Positions 1 through 8,719 of a stretch of DNA of 64,000 nucleotides are shown in pieces. Where the stretch lies: positions 1-64,000 of the forward strand of contig JACAES010000075.1 of the NCBI GenBank assembly GCA_013388735.1, read 5' to 3'. A program made the position numbers and the translations under genes. Under the pieces are notes generated by a model. That model worked only from the letters and a program-made list of their open reading frames with translations, was not told the DNA's origin and did not search any database. How positions within the stretch are numbered: the first letter of the stretch is position 1; each line of letters opens with the position of its first letter. This stretch comes from Chloroflexota bacterium (GTDB taxonomy: Bacteria > Chloroflexota > Anaerolineae > Aggregatilineales > Phototrophicaceae).

Positions 1-452
1 ACAATAATCAGATGTCCGTCTTCACGCAGGATGCGGTGTGTTTCGCGCAGGGTTTCCGGCTGAAAAATGAAGTCGGTTGGGAAGGTGCAGACGACGGCGG
101 CAAACGAAGCTGCCGCGAAGGGAAGCTGCTGCGCCCGTCCACGCGCCAACCGGGGCGACAGCCCGCGCCGGGACAGTTTGCGCCGCGCGATGCGCCCCAT
201 GTAGGGCGAGAGGTCGTACCCGACCGGCATATAACCGAGGGCGTATAAATCGAGCTGAAGATTTCCCGTGCCGTGCGCCAGTTCGAGGACGCGCGCACCC
301 GGCGGCGCGCCAAGATGGGGCAGGGCGGCGCGCTGCCAGCAGCGCCATGCGCCCAGGGATACCACGACGCTGACCCAATCGTAAGTGAACGCCAGCTCGT
401 TGTAGAGCAGGCGAAAACCCAGGCCGACCAGCCGCCGCCACAACTCAGCCAC
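1..452 (-). CDS. class I SAM-dependent methyltransferase, partial (C-terminus beyond window)
   Basis: Frame missed by the ORF track; reads from GTG at 452: VAELWRRLVGLGFRLLYNELAFTYDWVS...GARVLELAHGTGNLQLDLYALGYMPVGYDLSPYMG... (motif I VLELAHGTGN). Start overlaps stop of the upstream GDPD gene. Confidence 0.8.
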   Translation of the reverse strand, partial: MAELWRRLVGLGFRLLYNELAFTYDWVSVVVSLGAWRCWQRAALPHLGAPPGARVLELAHGTGNLQLDLYALGYMPVGYDLSPYMGRIARRKLSRRGLSPRLARGRAQQLPFAAASFAAVVCTFPTDFIFQPETLRETHRILREDGHLII

Positions 453-1215
453 GCAGCGTCTCGTGCAGCAGGCGGGGCGAGTCGGTGATGAGGGCCTCCA
501 CGCCCAGGCCGCGCAGGGTTAACGCGCGCGCCGGCTCGTTAACCGTCCAGGTATGGATGCGGTAGTTCTGTTTGCGCGCCCAGTCCACATAAGCAGCGTT
601 TATCATGCTGTGGTGTGGATGCAGCGCCGCGTGGCGCAGACCTACCGCCAGCAGGCGAAGATAACGAGGAACGTCCGGCGCATACAAAAAACCGACCGGC
701 ACTTCCGGCAGAAGGCGGCAGAAGCGCCGCAGCGCCTGCGGGTTAAAGCTGGATACGATCACACGGCGCGCCAGGCCAAAATGCCGGATTCGGTCAGCAA
801 CAGCCTGTTCCAACCCGTCGGTGCGCAGCGTTTCGGACTTCAGTTCCACGTTGATGAACAGGCGTTTTCCAACCGCTTCAAAAACTTCGTCTAGGGTGGG
901 GATGCGTGTATTTCGGAAAGCGGGCGCAAACCAGCTTCCGGCATCAAGTTCCCGCAGTTCAGACAGGGTTTTGTGGGCGGCGGCGCCGTGTCCGTCGGTG
1001 GTCTGGTCTACCTGCGCGTCGTGAATGACGATCACCTGCCGGTCTTTGGACAGGCGAACGTCCAGTTCAATGCCGTCTGCCCCCTGTGTCACTGCCAGTT
1101 CAAAGGCGGGCAGGGTATTCATGGGCGCGTCGGCGCTGGCGCCGCGATGGCCGAAGATGAGGGGAAGCGCACGGTCAGAGTAGAGTTCGTCAAGAGTCGC
1201 CCGGTTGGTGGGCAT
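445..1215 (-). CDS. glycerophosphodiester phosphodiesterase
   Basis: FGHRGASADAPMNTLPAFELAVTQGADGIELDVRLSKDRQVIVIHD; C-terminal HTWTVNEP. Confidence 0.9.
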   Translation of the reverse strand: MPTNRATLDELYSDRALPLIFGHRGASADAPMNTLPAFELAVTQGADGIELDVRLSKDRQVIVIHDAQVDQTTDGHGAAAHKTLSELRELDAGSWFAPAFRNTRIPTLDEVFEAVGKRLFINVELKSETLRTDGLEQAVADRIRHFGLARRVIVSSFNPQALRRFCRLLPEVPVGFLYAPDVPRYLRLLAVGLRHAALHPHHSMINAAYVDWARKQNYRIHTWTVNEPARALTLRGLGVEALITDSPRLLHETLRG

Positions 1216-1228
1216 TTTTCACTTCCGG

Positions 1229-1546
1229 CTAACGTGGCGCGACCTGAATTTCGTCCCCAACGACGCGCACTTCGTAAGTGGGTACATCCACCAGCGCCGG
1301 CGGCGCGGTCACTTTGCCGGTACGGATGTCGAACCGCGCCCCATGCCGGGGACACTCGATGTCGCAGCCGTACAATTCGCCATCGGCCAGTGGGCCATCG
1401 TCGTGGGTGCAGACATCTTCAATGGCGTAGTAGTGGCCGTCCACGTTGAAGATGGCGACCCAACGGCGTCCCAGTTCCACTACCAGGCGTTCGCCCGGCT
1501 GGATTTCATCGGTGGTGGCGACCGGGGTAAAAGTTATTTCAGTCAT
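1229..1546 (-). CDS. Rieske [2Fe-2S] domain protein (ferredoxin-like)
   Basis: CTHDDGPLADGELYGCDIECPRHGARFDIRTG: CxH...CxxH Rieske ligands. Confidence 0.88.
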   Translation of the reverse strand: MTEITFTPVATTDEIQPGERLVVELGRRWVAIFNVDGHYYAIEDVCTHDDGPLADGELYGCDIECPRHGARFDIRTGKVTAPPALVDVPTYEVRVVGDEIQVAPR

Positions 1547-1549
1547 AGG

Positions 1550-1951
1550 CTATTCGTCCTCGTCGTCGTGTTTCTGCCATTCTTTCAGGCCGTAAAGCCC
1601 GATCATCAGCGTCTTAAGCGACAGCAGCGCGCACTTCATCCGGTTGATAGTCAGCGGAATGCCGAGCAGACCTAACACATCATCGCGGGTAAGCTGGCGC
1701 ACTTCGTCAACGGTTTTGCCCAGAATTTCTTCGGCCAGCATCGAGGCGGTCGCCTGGCTGATGGCGCAGCCTTCGCCGTCCCAGGCGATGTCCGCGATGC
1801 GGTTATTTTCGTCCAGGCGCAGCGTCAGATGCAGACGGTCGCCGCAGAGCGGGTTGTGTTCTTCGTGGTCAACGTCGGCGGGGGATAAAACACCAGGGTG
1901 ACGCGGATTCTGGGCGTGATCCAGAATATTCTCGCGGTACATATCATACAT
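1550..1951 (-). CDS. sufU: SufU-type Fe-S cluster assembly protein
   Basis: MYDMYRENILDHAQNPRHPGVL...NPLCGDRL...DGEGCAISQATASMLAE...RMKCALLSLKTL; start revised from the ORF-track start at 2176, which overlaps sufS. Confidence 0.9.
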   Translation of the reverse strand: MYDMYRENILDHAQNPRHPGVLSPADVDHEEHNPLCGDRLHLTLRLDENNRIADIAWDGEGCAISQATASMLAEEILGKTVDEVRQLTRDDVLGLLGIPLTINRMKCALLSLKTLMIGLYGLKEWQKHDDEDE

Positions 1952-1967
1952 GATGCGGATACCCTGC

Positions 1968-3218
1968 CTAAATCGAAAAGGCTTTTCTGGCTTTATACAA
2001 CGCTTCGATGAGGACGTCAACCTCTGAAAACGTGTTGTACAGGTAAAAGCTGGCTCGCGCCGACGCGCCGATGCCGAGGTAGTCGTGCAGCGGCATGGCG
2101 CAGTGATGCCCCGCCCGGACGGCAACCCCTTCCACGTCGAGCATCTGCGCCAGGTCGTGCGGGTGGATGCTGGCAAAAGTGAAGGTTGCCACCGCGCCTT
2201 TGTGTTGGGCGGGTGGGCCGTACACCTTTAGCTGCGGCACTTCGGACAGGCGTTCCAGCGCGTATTCGGTGAGGCGTTTTTCGTAGGTCTGGATGCGCTC
2301 CAAACCGACCGCGTTCAGGTAGTCCGCTGCCGCGCCCAGGCCGATAGCCTGCGCGATAGAGGGGGTTCCGGCTTCAAACTTGTAAGGCAGTTCGTTCCAT
2401 GTACTGCCGTCCAGTCGAACGCGGGAGATCATGTCACCGCCGCCCATCCAGGGTGGCATCGTTTCCAGCAGGTCGCGCTTGCCGTACAGAATGCCGATAC
2501 CGGTCGGGCCGACCATTTTATGCCCACTGAAGGCGTAGAAGTCGGCGTCAATCTGCTGCACGTCTACCGGCATGTTCGGGATGCTTTGCGCGCCGTCCAC
2601 CAGGGCCAGCGCCCCGGCCTCGTGCGCCAGCCGCGCGATTTCCGCCACCGGGTTAATTGTCCCCAGAACATTGGATACGTGCATGACCGCTACAAGTTTG
2701 ACCGCGCCTTCGCCCAGCATCCGGCGGAAAGCGTCCATATCCAGCGTGCCGTCCTCGCACAGCGGCGTATAACGAATGGTGATACCTTTTTCGGCGGCCA
2801 GCATCTGCCAGGGGACGATGTTGGAGTGATGTTCCATGACGGTCGTGAGGATGACATCCCCGGCATTCAGGTTGGCGCGCCCCCAGGTTTGGGCGACCAG
2901 GTTGATGCTCTCGGTCGTGCCGCGCGTGAAGATGATCTCGCGTTTGCTGGCGGCGTTGATGAGTCGCTTGAGCTTCACCCGCGCGCCTTCATAGGCGGCG
3001 GTGGCTTCTTCGCTCAGTTTGTGAATGCCCCGGTGAACGTTGGCATTGTAGCGGCGGTAGTAATCGTCCAGAACTTCGATCACCTGGCGGGGTTTCTGGC
3101 TGGAAGCCGCATTGTCCAGGTATACCAGCGGGACGCCGGGGCGGGTTTCCTGATGCAGAATGGGGAAGTCGGCTCGTATGGCTTCCACATCGTAAGGCAG
3201 TTCGGCAGCGTTTGCCAT
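1968..3218 (-). CDS. sufS: cysteine desulfurase SufS
   Basis: VYLDNAASSQKPRQVIE...FYAFSGHKMVGPTGIGILYG...VAVRAGHHCAMPLH. Confidence 0.95.
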   Translation of the reverse strand: MANAAELPYDVEAIRADFPILHQETRPGVPLVYLDNAASSQKPRQVIEVLDDYYRRYNANVHRGIHKLSEEATAAYEGARVKLKRLINAASKREIIFTRGTTESINLVAQTWGRANLNAGDVILTTVMEHHSNIVPWQMLAAEKGITIRYTPLCEDGTLDMDAFRRMLGEGAVKLVAVMHVSNVLGTINPVAEIARLAHEAGALALVDGAQSIPNMPVDVQQIDADFYAFSGHKMVGPTGIGILYGKRDLLETMPPWMGGGDMISRVRLDGSTWNELPYKFEAGTPSIAQAIGLGAAADYLNAVGLERIQTYEKRLTEYALERLSEVPQLKVYGPPAQHKGAVATFTFASIHPHDLAQMLDVEGVAVRAGHHCAMPLHDYLGIGASARASFYLYNTFSEVDVLIEALYKARKAFSI

Positions 3219-3304
3219 ATAGTGTTCCCCCTTGCCGGCCTTCGCCGGCGCTTGCTTGAAGTCGGTATCGGGCGCGCCCGCGAACCGGGGCGCGCCCGTT
3301 GATT

Positions 3305-4675
3305 TTACTGGCCGATGATTTTGGCCTCCATCGCCGCCTGAAGGCGTTCGCGCACCCGTTCAAACGGGACGCGCTGGAGCAGCTCGTCGAAGAAGCCGTC
3401 AATGACCATCAATTCGGCGGTGGCGCGCGGGATGCCCCGGCTCATGAGATAAAAGATCGGCTCTTCTTCCAGCGTGCCGAAGGTAGCCGCATGCGAGCAG
3501 GCCACATCGTCCGCCTCGATTTCCAGGCCGGGAATGCCGTCCATGCGCGCGTGTGGGCTGAGAACCAGATTGCGGCTGGCCTGGAAGCCGTCAATCCGCT
3601 GCATGTTTGGCAGCGATTTAATCATCCCCTGCCAGACGGTGCGGGCATGATCTTTGGCCGCGCCTTTAAACAGCAGATCGGACACCGTGAGCGGGGCGTT
3701 GTGATTCTGCTGCGTATCGTGGTCGAAAAGCTGTTCGCTGTCGGCGAAGAAGAAACCCGACATACGCCCATGTGCGCCCAGCCCATCAAGTTCCAGTTCC
3801 ATATAGCTTTTGACCAGCCGACCGCCCATCGTGCCGACGACCCAATCAAGGTGAGCGTTCTGGCCGACGCGGGCGCGCTGGTAGCTGAATTCGTAGGTAT
3901 CGCGGTTCCAGTCCTGCAAGGCGACATATTGCAGATTGGCGGCGTCACCGACCAGCAGTTCGGTCGCGCCGATGTAGGCGGAATGCTGCTCTGCCGGGGA
4001 CGAAGCATAATCCACAAGCAGGGTGGCCTGGGCGTTTTCGTCCACCACCACCAGCACATGACCCAGGCTTGCGCCGGGGTGAGTATTATACATCACCACA
4101 TGGAAGGGCAGTTCAGCAGCCTTGCCACGCGGCACGTACAGGAAAACGCCATGCGTCCACAGGGCGGCGTGCAGCGCCGCGAATTTCCCTTCGCCGGGCA
4201 GCACAGCTTTGGTCATCAGATTCGGGCGCACCAGATCGGCGTGGTGACGGCAGGCCGTTCGTAAATCGGTGAAGATGATACCCTGACCGGCTAATTCGTC
4301 AGCGATTTCGTGCTGGACGATTTTGCCGTCCACGAAAATCAGCAGGCCGCCCTGCTGTTCGCCGATCAATGGTTCGCGGTTGTACGGCGGCACCGTGTCG
4401 AGTGTCGCGCCATTGGGCGTGATGATGCGGTCGGCTTCTTCCCAGCGGATATGCCGGTAATCGGTGCGCCGCCAGTCCTCGTCGTTGAGGGTCGGCATGG
4501 GCATATCTTCGTACAGTTCCCAGGCAGCAAGGCGGCTTTCCAGCAGCCAGGCCGGCTCGTCATAAGTGGCGCTCAACGTCCTGACATCGGCCTCGGTATA
4601 ACTCGGCACGGCAGGCGCAACTGAGCGGCGGCGTTGTTTAACCACAGCCACAGTAAATATCTCCTCCGGTATCAT
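3305..4675 (-). CDS. sufD: Fe-S cluster assembly protein SufD
   Basis: SufBD core: C-terminal ACSHAATFGTLEEEPIFYLMSRGIPRATAELMVIDGFFDELLQRVP. Confidence 0.93.
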   Translation of the reverse strand: MIPEEIFTVAVVKQRRRSVAPAVPSYTEADVRTLSATYDEPAWLLESRLAAWELYEDMPMPTLNDEDWRRTDYRHIRWEEADRIITPNGATLDTVPPYNREPLIGEQQGGLLIFVDGKIVQHEIADELAGQGIIFTDLRTACRHHADLVRPNLMTKAVLPGEGKFAALHAALWTHGVFLYVPRGKAAELPFHVVMYNTHPGASLGHVLVVVDENAQATLLVDYASSPAEQHSAYIGATELLVGDAANLQYVALQDWNRDTYEFSYQRARVGQNAHLDWVVGTMGGRLVKSYMELELDGLGAHGRMSGFFFADSEQLFDHDTQQNHNAPLTVSDLLFKGAAKDHARTVWQGMIKSLPNMQRIDGFQASRNLVLSPHARMDGIPGLEIEADDVACSHAATFGTLEEEPIFYLMSRGIPRATAELMVIDGFFDELLQRVPFERVRERLQAAMEAKIIGQ

Positions 4676-4728
4676 GCGGGTGTCATCCGGGCGGACGGTT
4701 GCGCCGCCGCCCGGAATTCGTGTTCTGG

Positions 4729-7260
4729 CTAACCGATTGACCCTTCGAGCTGAATCTGGATGAGCCGGTTCAGTTCCAGCGCGTATTCCATCGGCAGTTC
4801 TTTCACCAGCGGTTCGATGAAGCCGTTGACGATCATGGCATTAGCCTCGTCTTCGCTCAGCCCTCGGCTCATGAGGTAAAACAACTGGTCTTCACCGATT
4901 TTGCTGACGGATGCTTCGTGACCCATCGTCACATTCTGCGCGTCGCACTCGATGTACGGGTAGGTGTCGGAGCGGCTCTCAGCATCCAGCAGCAGGGCAT
5001 CGCAGACGACGTTGCTCTTTACGTTGTCCGCACCCTTGACGATTTTCAGCAGGCCGCGATAGCTGGCACGCCCGCCGTCCTTGCTGATGGACTTGCTGAT
5101 GATCTGGCTGCTGGTGTTCGGCGCCAGGTGGGTGATTTTGCCGCCCGCGTCTTGGTGCTGTCCCTTACCGGCGAACGCGATGGAAAGTACCTCACCATGC
5201 GCGCCTTCGCCTGCCAGTATTACAGCCGGATATTTCATAGTTATGAGGGAGCCGAGATTGCCGTCCACCCATTCCATCGCGGCGTTTTTGTGAGCGACCG
5301 CCCGTTTGGTCACAAGGTTGTAGACGTTATTCGACCAGTTCTGGATCGTCGTATAGCGGCAGCGCCCGTTTTCCTTGACGACGATTTCCACAACGGCGCT
5401 GTGCAGGCTGTTGGAACTATAAATGGGGGCGGTACAGTTATGCACGGCGAAGCCCCGCGTCACATATGCATTTGGAGCAGTAGTCAATTCAAAATTGAAA
5501 ACAGGCCCATCATATGGTGTCCGGCTGATCTCCTTGATCGGAACCAGGAAATAGCCATTCGCCAGACGGACTTCGCTTTGCTGTTTGTCCGGTGAGTAAT
5601 ACAGAATGTACTGGTCCCGCCGCGTGATTTCGCGCCCCTGGATGACATCCTTGCCACCTTTACGGATAGTGATTGTGGCGTAATGTCCCTGGCGCGCCAG
5701 GAGTTCCTGAAGCTGCCATGCCAGTTGTTGGGATGCTGTTGAGGCGCGAAGCATTAAATGCTTACGTTTAGTGTAAACGCTGCCATCACCGTTAAAGTAT
5801 GTTTCCAGCAGGTGGGCTTGCAAGTCTACAGGCAGTTCCATGACGGTTTTGCTGAGGCGTTTTTCCGCTGCCCCTTTGCCACATTCGTTGACGCACAAGT
5901 CCATCAGCTCACGAGAATAAACACGCACTTCTATGCCATGTCGTGATGCCTGGCTGATTTCCATCGCATTCTTGCCGGTGAAGGCCTGAATGAGCGTTTT
6001 CACTTCGTCAATGTATTCACGTTCGTTTTCATTAAACGTAAATGACACGACGGGTTGATTCAGTTTATTGTGGATGTAGGCTGAGCCTTCTGCCAGGTAG
6101 TAACCCAACAGTCGCATGATCTCCGGCGTATAACGAGGATGTTCACTTGTGACCTTAGAAATCGGAAAGACCATGAAATCGCCGATTTCGAGTTCACCTG
6201 CCGGAACAAACTGTGGCAAGGCTGCAATCAGCTTTTCGGTGTTAACCTCAATACGCCAGTTATTGCGGGACTGGCGGTTAACAGCAACGTCGCGTCGCTT
6301 CACGGCCATCACGGGGTGTTCGGGAGTAACCTGAAAAGCGTTGGCCTGCGATATTGGTCGAATGGTGAGCATGTCGCCCTTAAATGGGCGAACACGTACA
6401 CTTTTAACAATCGCTTGATTTCCGTCACTATCCATGACGGTATCCCCCGGCGCAACGGACTCAATATTGACCCACTTATCACCCGTACTGACTAATTCTC
6501 CGGCGGGTAAACAGCCTTCAACATAATGCACATACGAGCCTTCGTCCACGATGATGAGGGTGCGCTCGAACTGGCCCATATTTTGGGTGTTGATGCGGAA
6601 GTATGCCTGAAGCGGCATTTCCACATGCACGCCCGGCGGCACATAGATGAACGAGCCGCCCGACCAGACGGCTGTATTGAGCGCGGCGAATTTGTTGTCC
6701 GAGGACGGGATGATCGTGCCGAAGTATTCGCGCACCAGCTCAGGATGCTGCGCCAGACCGGAGTCCATATCCAGGAAGATGACGCCTTTGGCTTCCAGGT
6801 CTTTACGAATGTTGTGGTAGACGGATTCCGAATCGTACTGCGCGCTTACGCCCTGCAGGTACTTCTGCTCCGCTTCGGGGATTCCCAGGCGGTCGAACGT
6901 GCGCTTAATTTCGTCCGGCACTTCCTCCCAGGTGCGTCCCTTCTGGTCGGTGGCGCGGACGTAATAGTAGATGTCGTCAAAATCAATCGCGCTCAGATCA
7001 GCGCCCCAGGTCGGCATCGGTTTGCTCTTGAAGATGTCGTAAGCCTTCAAACGCATTTCCGTCATCCAGCCGGGTTCGTTTTTCATCTCGCTGATCTGGC
7101 GGACGATTTCACGAGTCAGCCCCTTCTGGCTTTTGAAGGCGTAGTTCACATCTTCGTCATGGAAGCCGTAGGTATCCTCATAGGATGCGCGCAGCCCCTT
7201 GAGCGCGGCTTCTTCAGCGCTCAGCTCTTTTTCGCTGCGAATATCGTTTTTATCAACCAT
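4729..7260 (-). CDS. sufB: Fe-S cluster assembly protein SufB, intein-containing precursor (843 aa; predicted spliced product 484 aa)
   Basis: Exteins ...GSYVHYVEG / CTAPIYSSNSLHSAVVEIVVKENGRCRYTTIQNWSNNVYNLVTKRA... interrupted by a CLPAGELVSTGD...VHN insert. Confidence 0.95.
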   Translation of the reverse strand: MVDKNDIRSEKELSAEEAALKGLRASYEDTYGFHDEDVNYAFKSQKGLTREIVRQISEMKNEPGWMTEMRLKAYDIFKSKPMPTWGADLSAIDFDDIYYYVRATDQKGRTWEEVPDEIKRTFDRLGIPEAEQKYLQGVSAQYDSESVYHNIRKDLEAKGVIFLDMDSGLAQHPELVREYFGTIIPSSDNKFAALNTAVWSGGSFIYVPPGVHVEMPLQAYFRINTQNMGQFERTLIIVDEGSYVHYVEGCLPAGELVSTGDKWVNIESVAPGDTVMDSDGNQAIVKSVRVRPFKGDMLTIRPISQANAFQVTPEHPVMAVKRRDVAVNRQSRNNWRIEVNTEKLIAALPQFVPAGELEIGDFMVFPISKVTSEHPRYTPEIMRLLGYYLAEGSAYIHNKLNQPVVSFTFNENEREYIDEVKTLIQAFTGKNAMEISQASRHGIEVRVYSRELMDLCVNECGKGAAEKRLSKTVMELPVDLQAHLLETYFNGDGSVYTKRKHLMLRASTASQQLAWQLQELLARQGHYATITIRKGGKDVIQGREITRRDQYILYYSPDKQQSEVRLANGYFLVPIKEISRTPYDGPVFNFELTTAPNAYVTRGFAVHNCTAPIYSSNSLHSAVVEIVVKENGRCRYTTIQNWSNNVYNLVTKRAVAHKNAAMEWVDGNLGSLITMKYPAVILAGEGAHGEVLSIAFAGKGQHQDAGGKITHLAPNTSSQIISKSISKDGGRASYRGLLKIVKGADNVKSNVVCDALLLDAESRSDTYPYIECDAQNVTMGHEASVSKIGEDQLFYLMSRGLSEDEANAMIVNGFIEPLVKELPMEYALELNRLIQIQLEGSIG
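5437..6513 (-). mobile_element. SufB intein, 359 aa, with LAGLIDADG homing endonuclease-like domain
   Basis: Cys1 block A CLPAGELVSTGDKWVNIESV; block B TPEHPV; LAGLIDADG-like LLGYYLAEGSAY and LLETYFNGDGSVY; C-terminal VFNFELTTAPNAYVTRGFAVHN followed by Cys+1. Confidence 0.93.
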
Positions 7261-7290
7261 TAAATCGCTCCTTCGACGTCTGGCTTTTGG

Positions 7291-8061
7291 TTAGAGGGCG
7301 CTGTGTTTCTCGCGAATCCAGTCATAGCCCATTTCTTCCAGGCGCAGCGCCAGATCAGGGCCGCCGCTCTCGACGATCTGGCCGTCAAGCATAACGTGAA
7401 CATACTGGGGCTGAATGTAATTGAGGATGCGCTGGTAGTGGGTGATAACCAGGACGCCCAGGTCTGGGCCGCGCAGTTTGTTCACGCCGTCGGATACAAT
7501 CCGCAGTGCGTCAATATCCAGCCCGGAATCGGTTTCGTCCAGGATGGCGATACGGGGTTCAAGGGTCGCCATCTGGAGGATTTCGGCGCGTTTTTTCTCA
7601 CCACCGCTAAAACCTTCGTTCAAGTAACGTCCCGCGAAGCTGTGATCCATCTGGAGCATGTCCATCTTAGCCTTCAGCAGCCGGCGGAATTCTGGGATGG
7701 AAATGCCTTTGCTATCGGGGTCTTGGGCCTTCATACGCGCGTTGATGGCCTGGCGCAGAAAGTTTGCCAGGGTGACGCCGGGGATAGAAACCGGGTACTG
7801 GAAGGCCAGAAACAAACCGGCCCGGCTGCGTTCGTCGGCTTCCATTTCCAGCAGATCTTCGCCCTCGAAAATGATCTGCCCGGCGGTCACGACATAGGCC
7901 GGGTGTCCCAGCAGGACGTTTGCCAGTGTGCTTTTCCCTGAGCCGTTTGGCCCCATCAGGGCGTGAACCTCACCCTGTTTAACCGTCAGGTTTACCCCGC
8001 GAAGGATGGGTTTATCCTCGACAGAGGCGTGTAGATTACGAATTTCCAGTGCTGCGCCCAT
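7291..8061 (-). CDS. sufC: Fe-S cluster assembly ATPase SufC
   Basis: [54 protein letters not shown]...[40 protein letters not shown]. Confidence 0.95.
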   Translation of the reverse strand: MGAALEIRNLHASVEDKPILRGVNLTVKQGEVHALMGPNGSGKSTLANVLLGHPAYVVTAGQIIFEGEDLLEMEADERSRAGLFLAFQYPVSIPGVTLANFLRQAINARMKAQDPDSKGISIPEFRRLLKAKMDMLQMDHSFAGRYLNEGFSGGEKKRAEILQMATLEPRIAILDETDSGLDIDALRIVSDGVNKLRGPDLGVLVITHYQRILNYIQPQYVHVMLDGQIVESGGPDLALRLEEMGYDWIREKHSAL

Positions 8062-8131
8062 GCTGGGCTTCCTCCTCAGGTTTTGATGTCTGGTTAAATT
8101 TTCTTCGTACCTATGGGTCAAAGCTGCTGTA

Positions 8132-8161
8132 AGTATATCAGCCCCTTGCGCTGCCTGTCAA
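8132..8161 (-). promoter_or_regulatory. putative sigma70-type promoter of the suf operon
   Basis: Minus strand TTGACA-N18-TATACT upstream of sufC. Confidence 0.6.
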
Positions 8162-8283
8162 TATTTATGATTAATACTAGAAAAATTCTCACCGGGGCAT
8201 TATGTTACGTCTATCACAGGATAAAGTTAATCCGGGTTAAATTACCGGGCGGCGCAGAATAAGAAAGATTGTTACTATAAAAA

Positions 8284-8312
8284 TTGACTCCCGCCGGGGG
8301 GTATGTTAGCAT
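8284..8312 (+). promoter_or_regulatory. putative sigma70-type promoter of the MIP18-family gene
   Basis: TTGACT-N17-TAGCAT; -10 lies inside the inverted repeat GTATGTTAGCATAC. Confidence 0.55.
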
Positions 8313-8355
8313 ACACCATTGTAAAAGATTCGTTCGCAGAGATCGAGAGACAATC

Positions 8356-8664
8356 ATGACCGACCAGACACCGATAACCGAGGAAGGGCTGCGCGAGGCT
8401 TTGCGAGAGGTGGTTGATCCCGAGATTGGGATGAACGTCGTCGAACTGGGGCTGATTCGCCAGGTTGAAATCCTGGACGACCGCGCGCATCTGGTGATGA
8501 TTATGACTACACCGTTCTGTCCCTATGCACCGCAGCTGCTTGAGCAGGCGCGGCGCACGGCGCAGAATTACACCCGCAGGCCGACCACTATCGAAATGGG
8601 GCTGGAGATGTGGGACCCCAGCATGATGGAAGAAGGTGTAGCCGACGATTGGGGTTTGTTCTAA
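8356..8664 (+). CDS. MIP18 family (DUF59) Fe-S assembly-associated protein
   Basis: LREALREVVDPEIGMNVVELGLIRQVEI...MIMTTPFCPYAPQL. Confidence 0.88.
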   Translation: MTDQTPITEEGLREALREVVDPEIGMNVVELGLIRQVEILDDRAHLVMIMTTPFCPYAPQLLEQARRTAQNYTRRPTTIEMGLEMWDPSMMEEGVADDWGLF

Positions 8665-8676
8665 ACCGGGCAGGGC

Positions 8677-8703
8677 AGGGGCGCACCGGCATGGCGCGCC
8701 CCT
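8677..8703. terminator. hairpin between convergent genes, possible bidirectional terminator
   Basis: AGGGGCGC-ACCGGCATGGC-GCGCCCCT between stops at 8664 and 8720; no long T-tract. Confidence 0.4.
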
Positions 8704-8719
8704 TTGATGTGACCGCGAT

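Noticed and set aside
8-441. ORFs 8..313 and 22..441 on the minus strand
   Set aside because: Out-of-frame with the real methyltransferase, which starts at GTG 452 and was missed by the ORF track.
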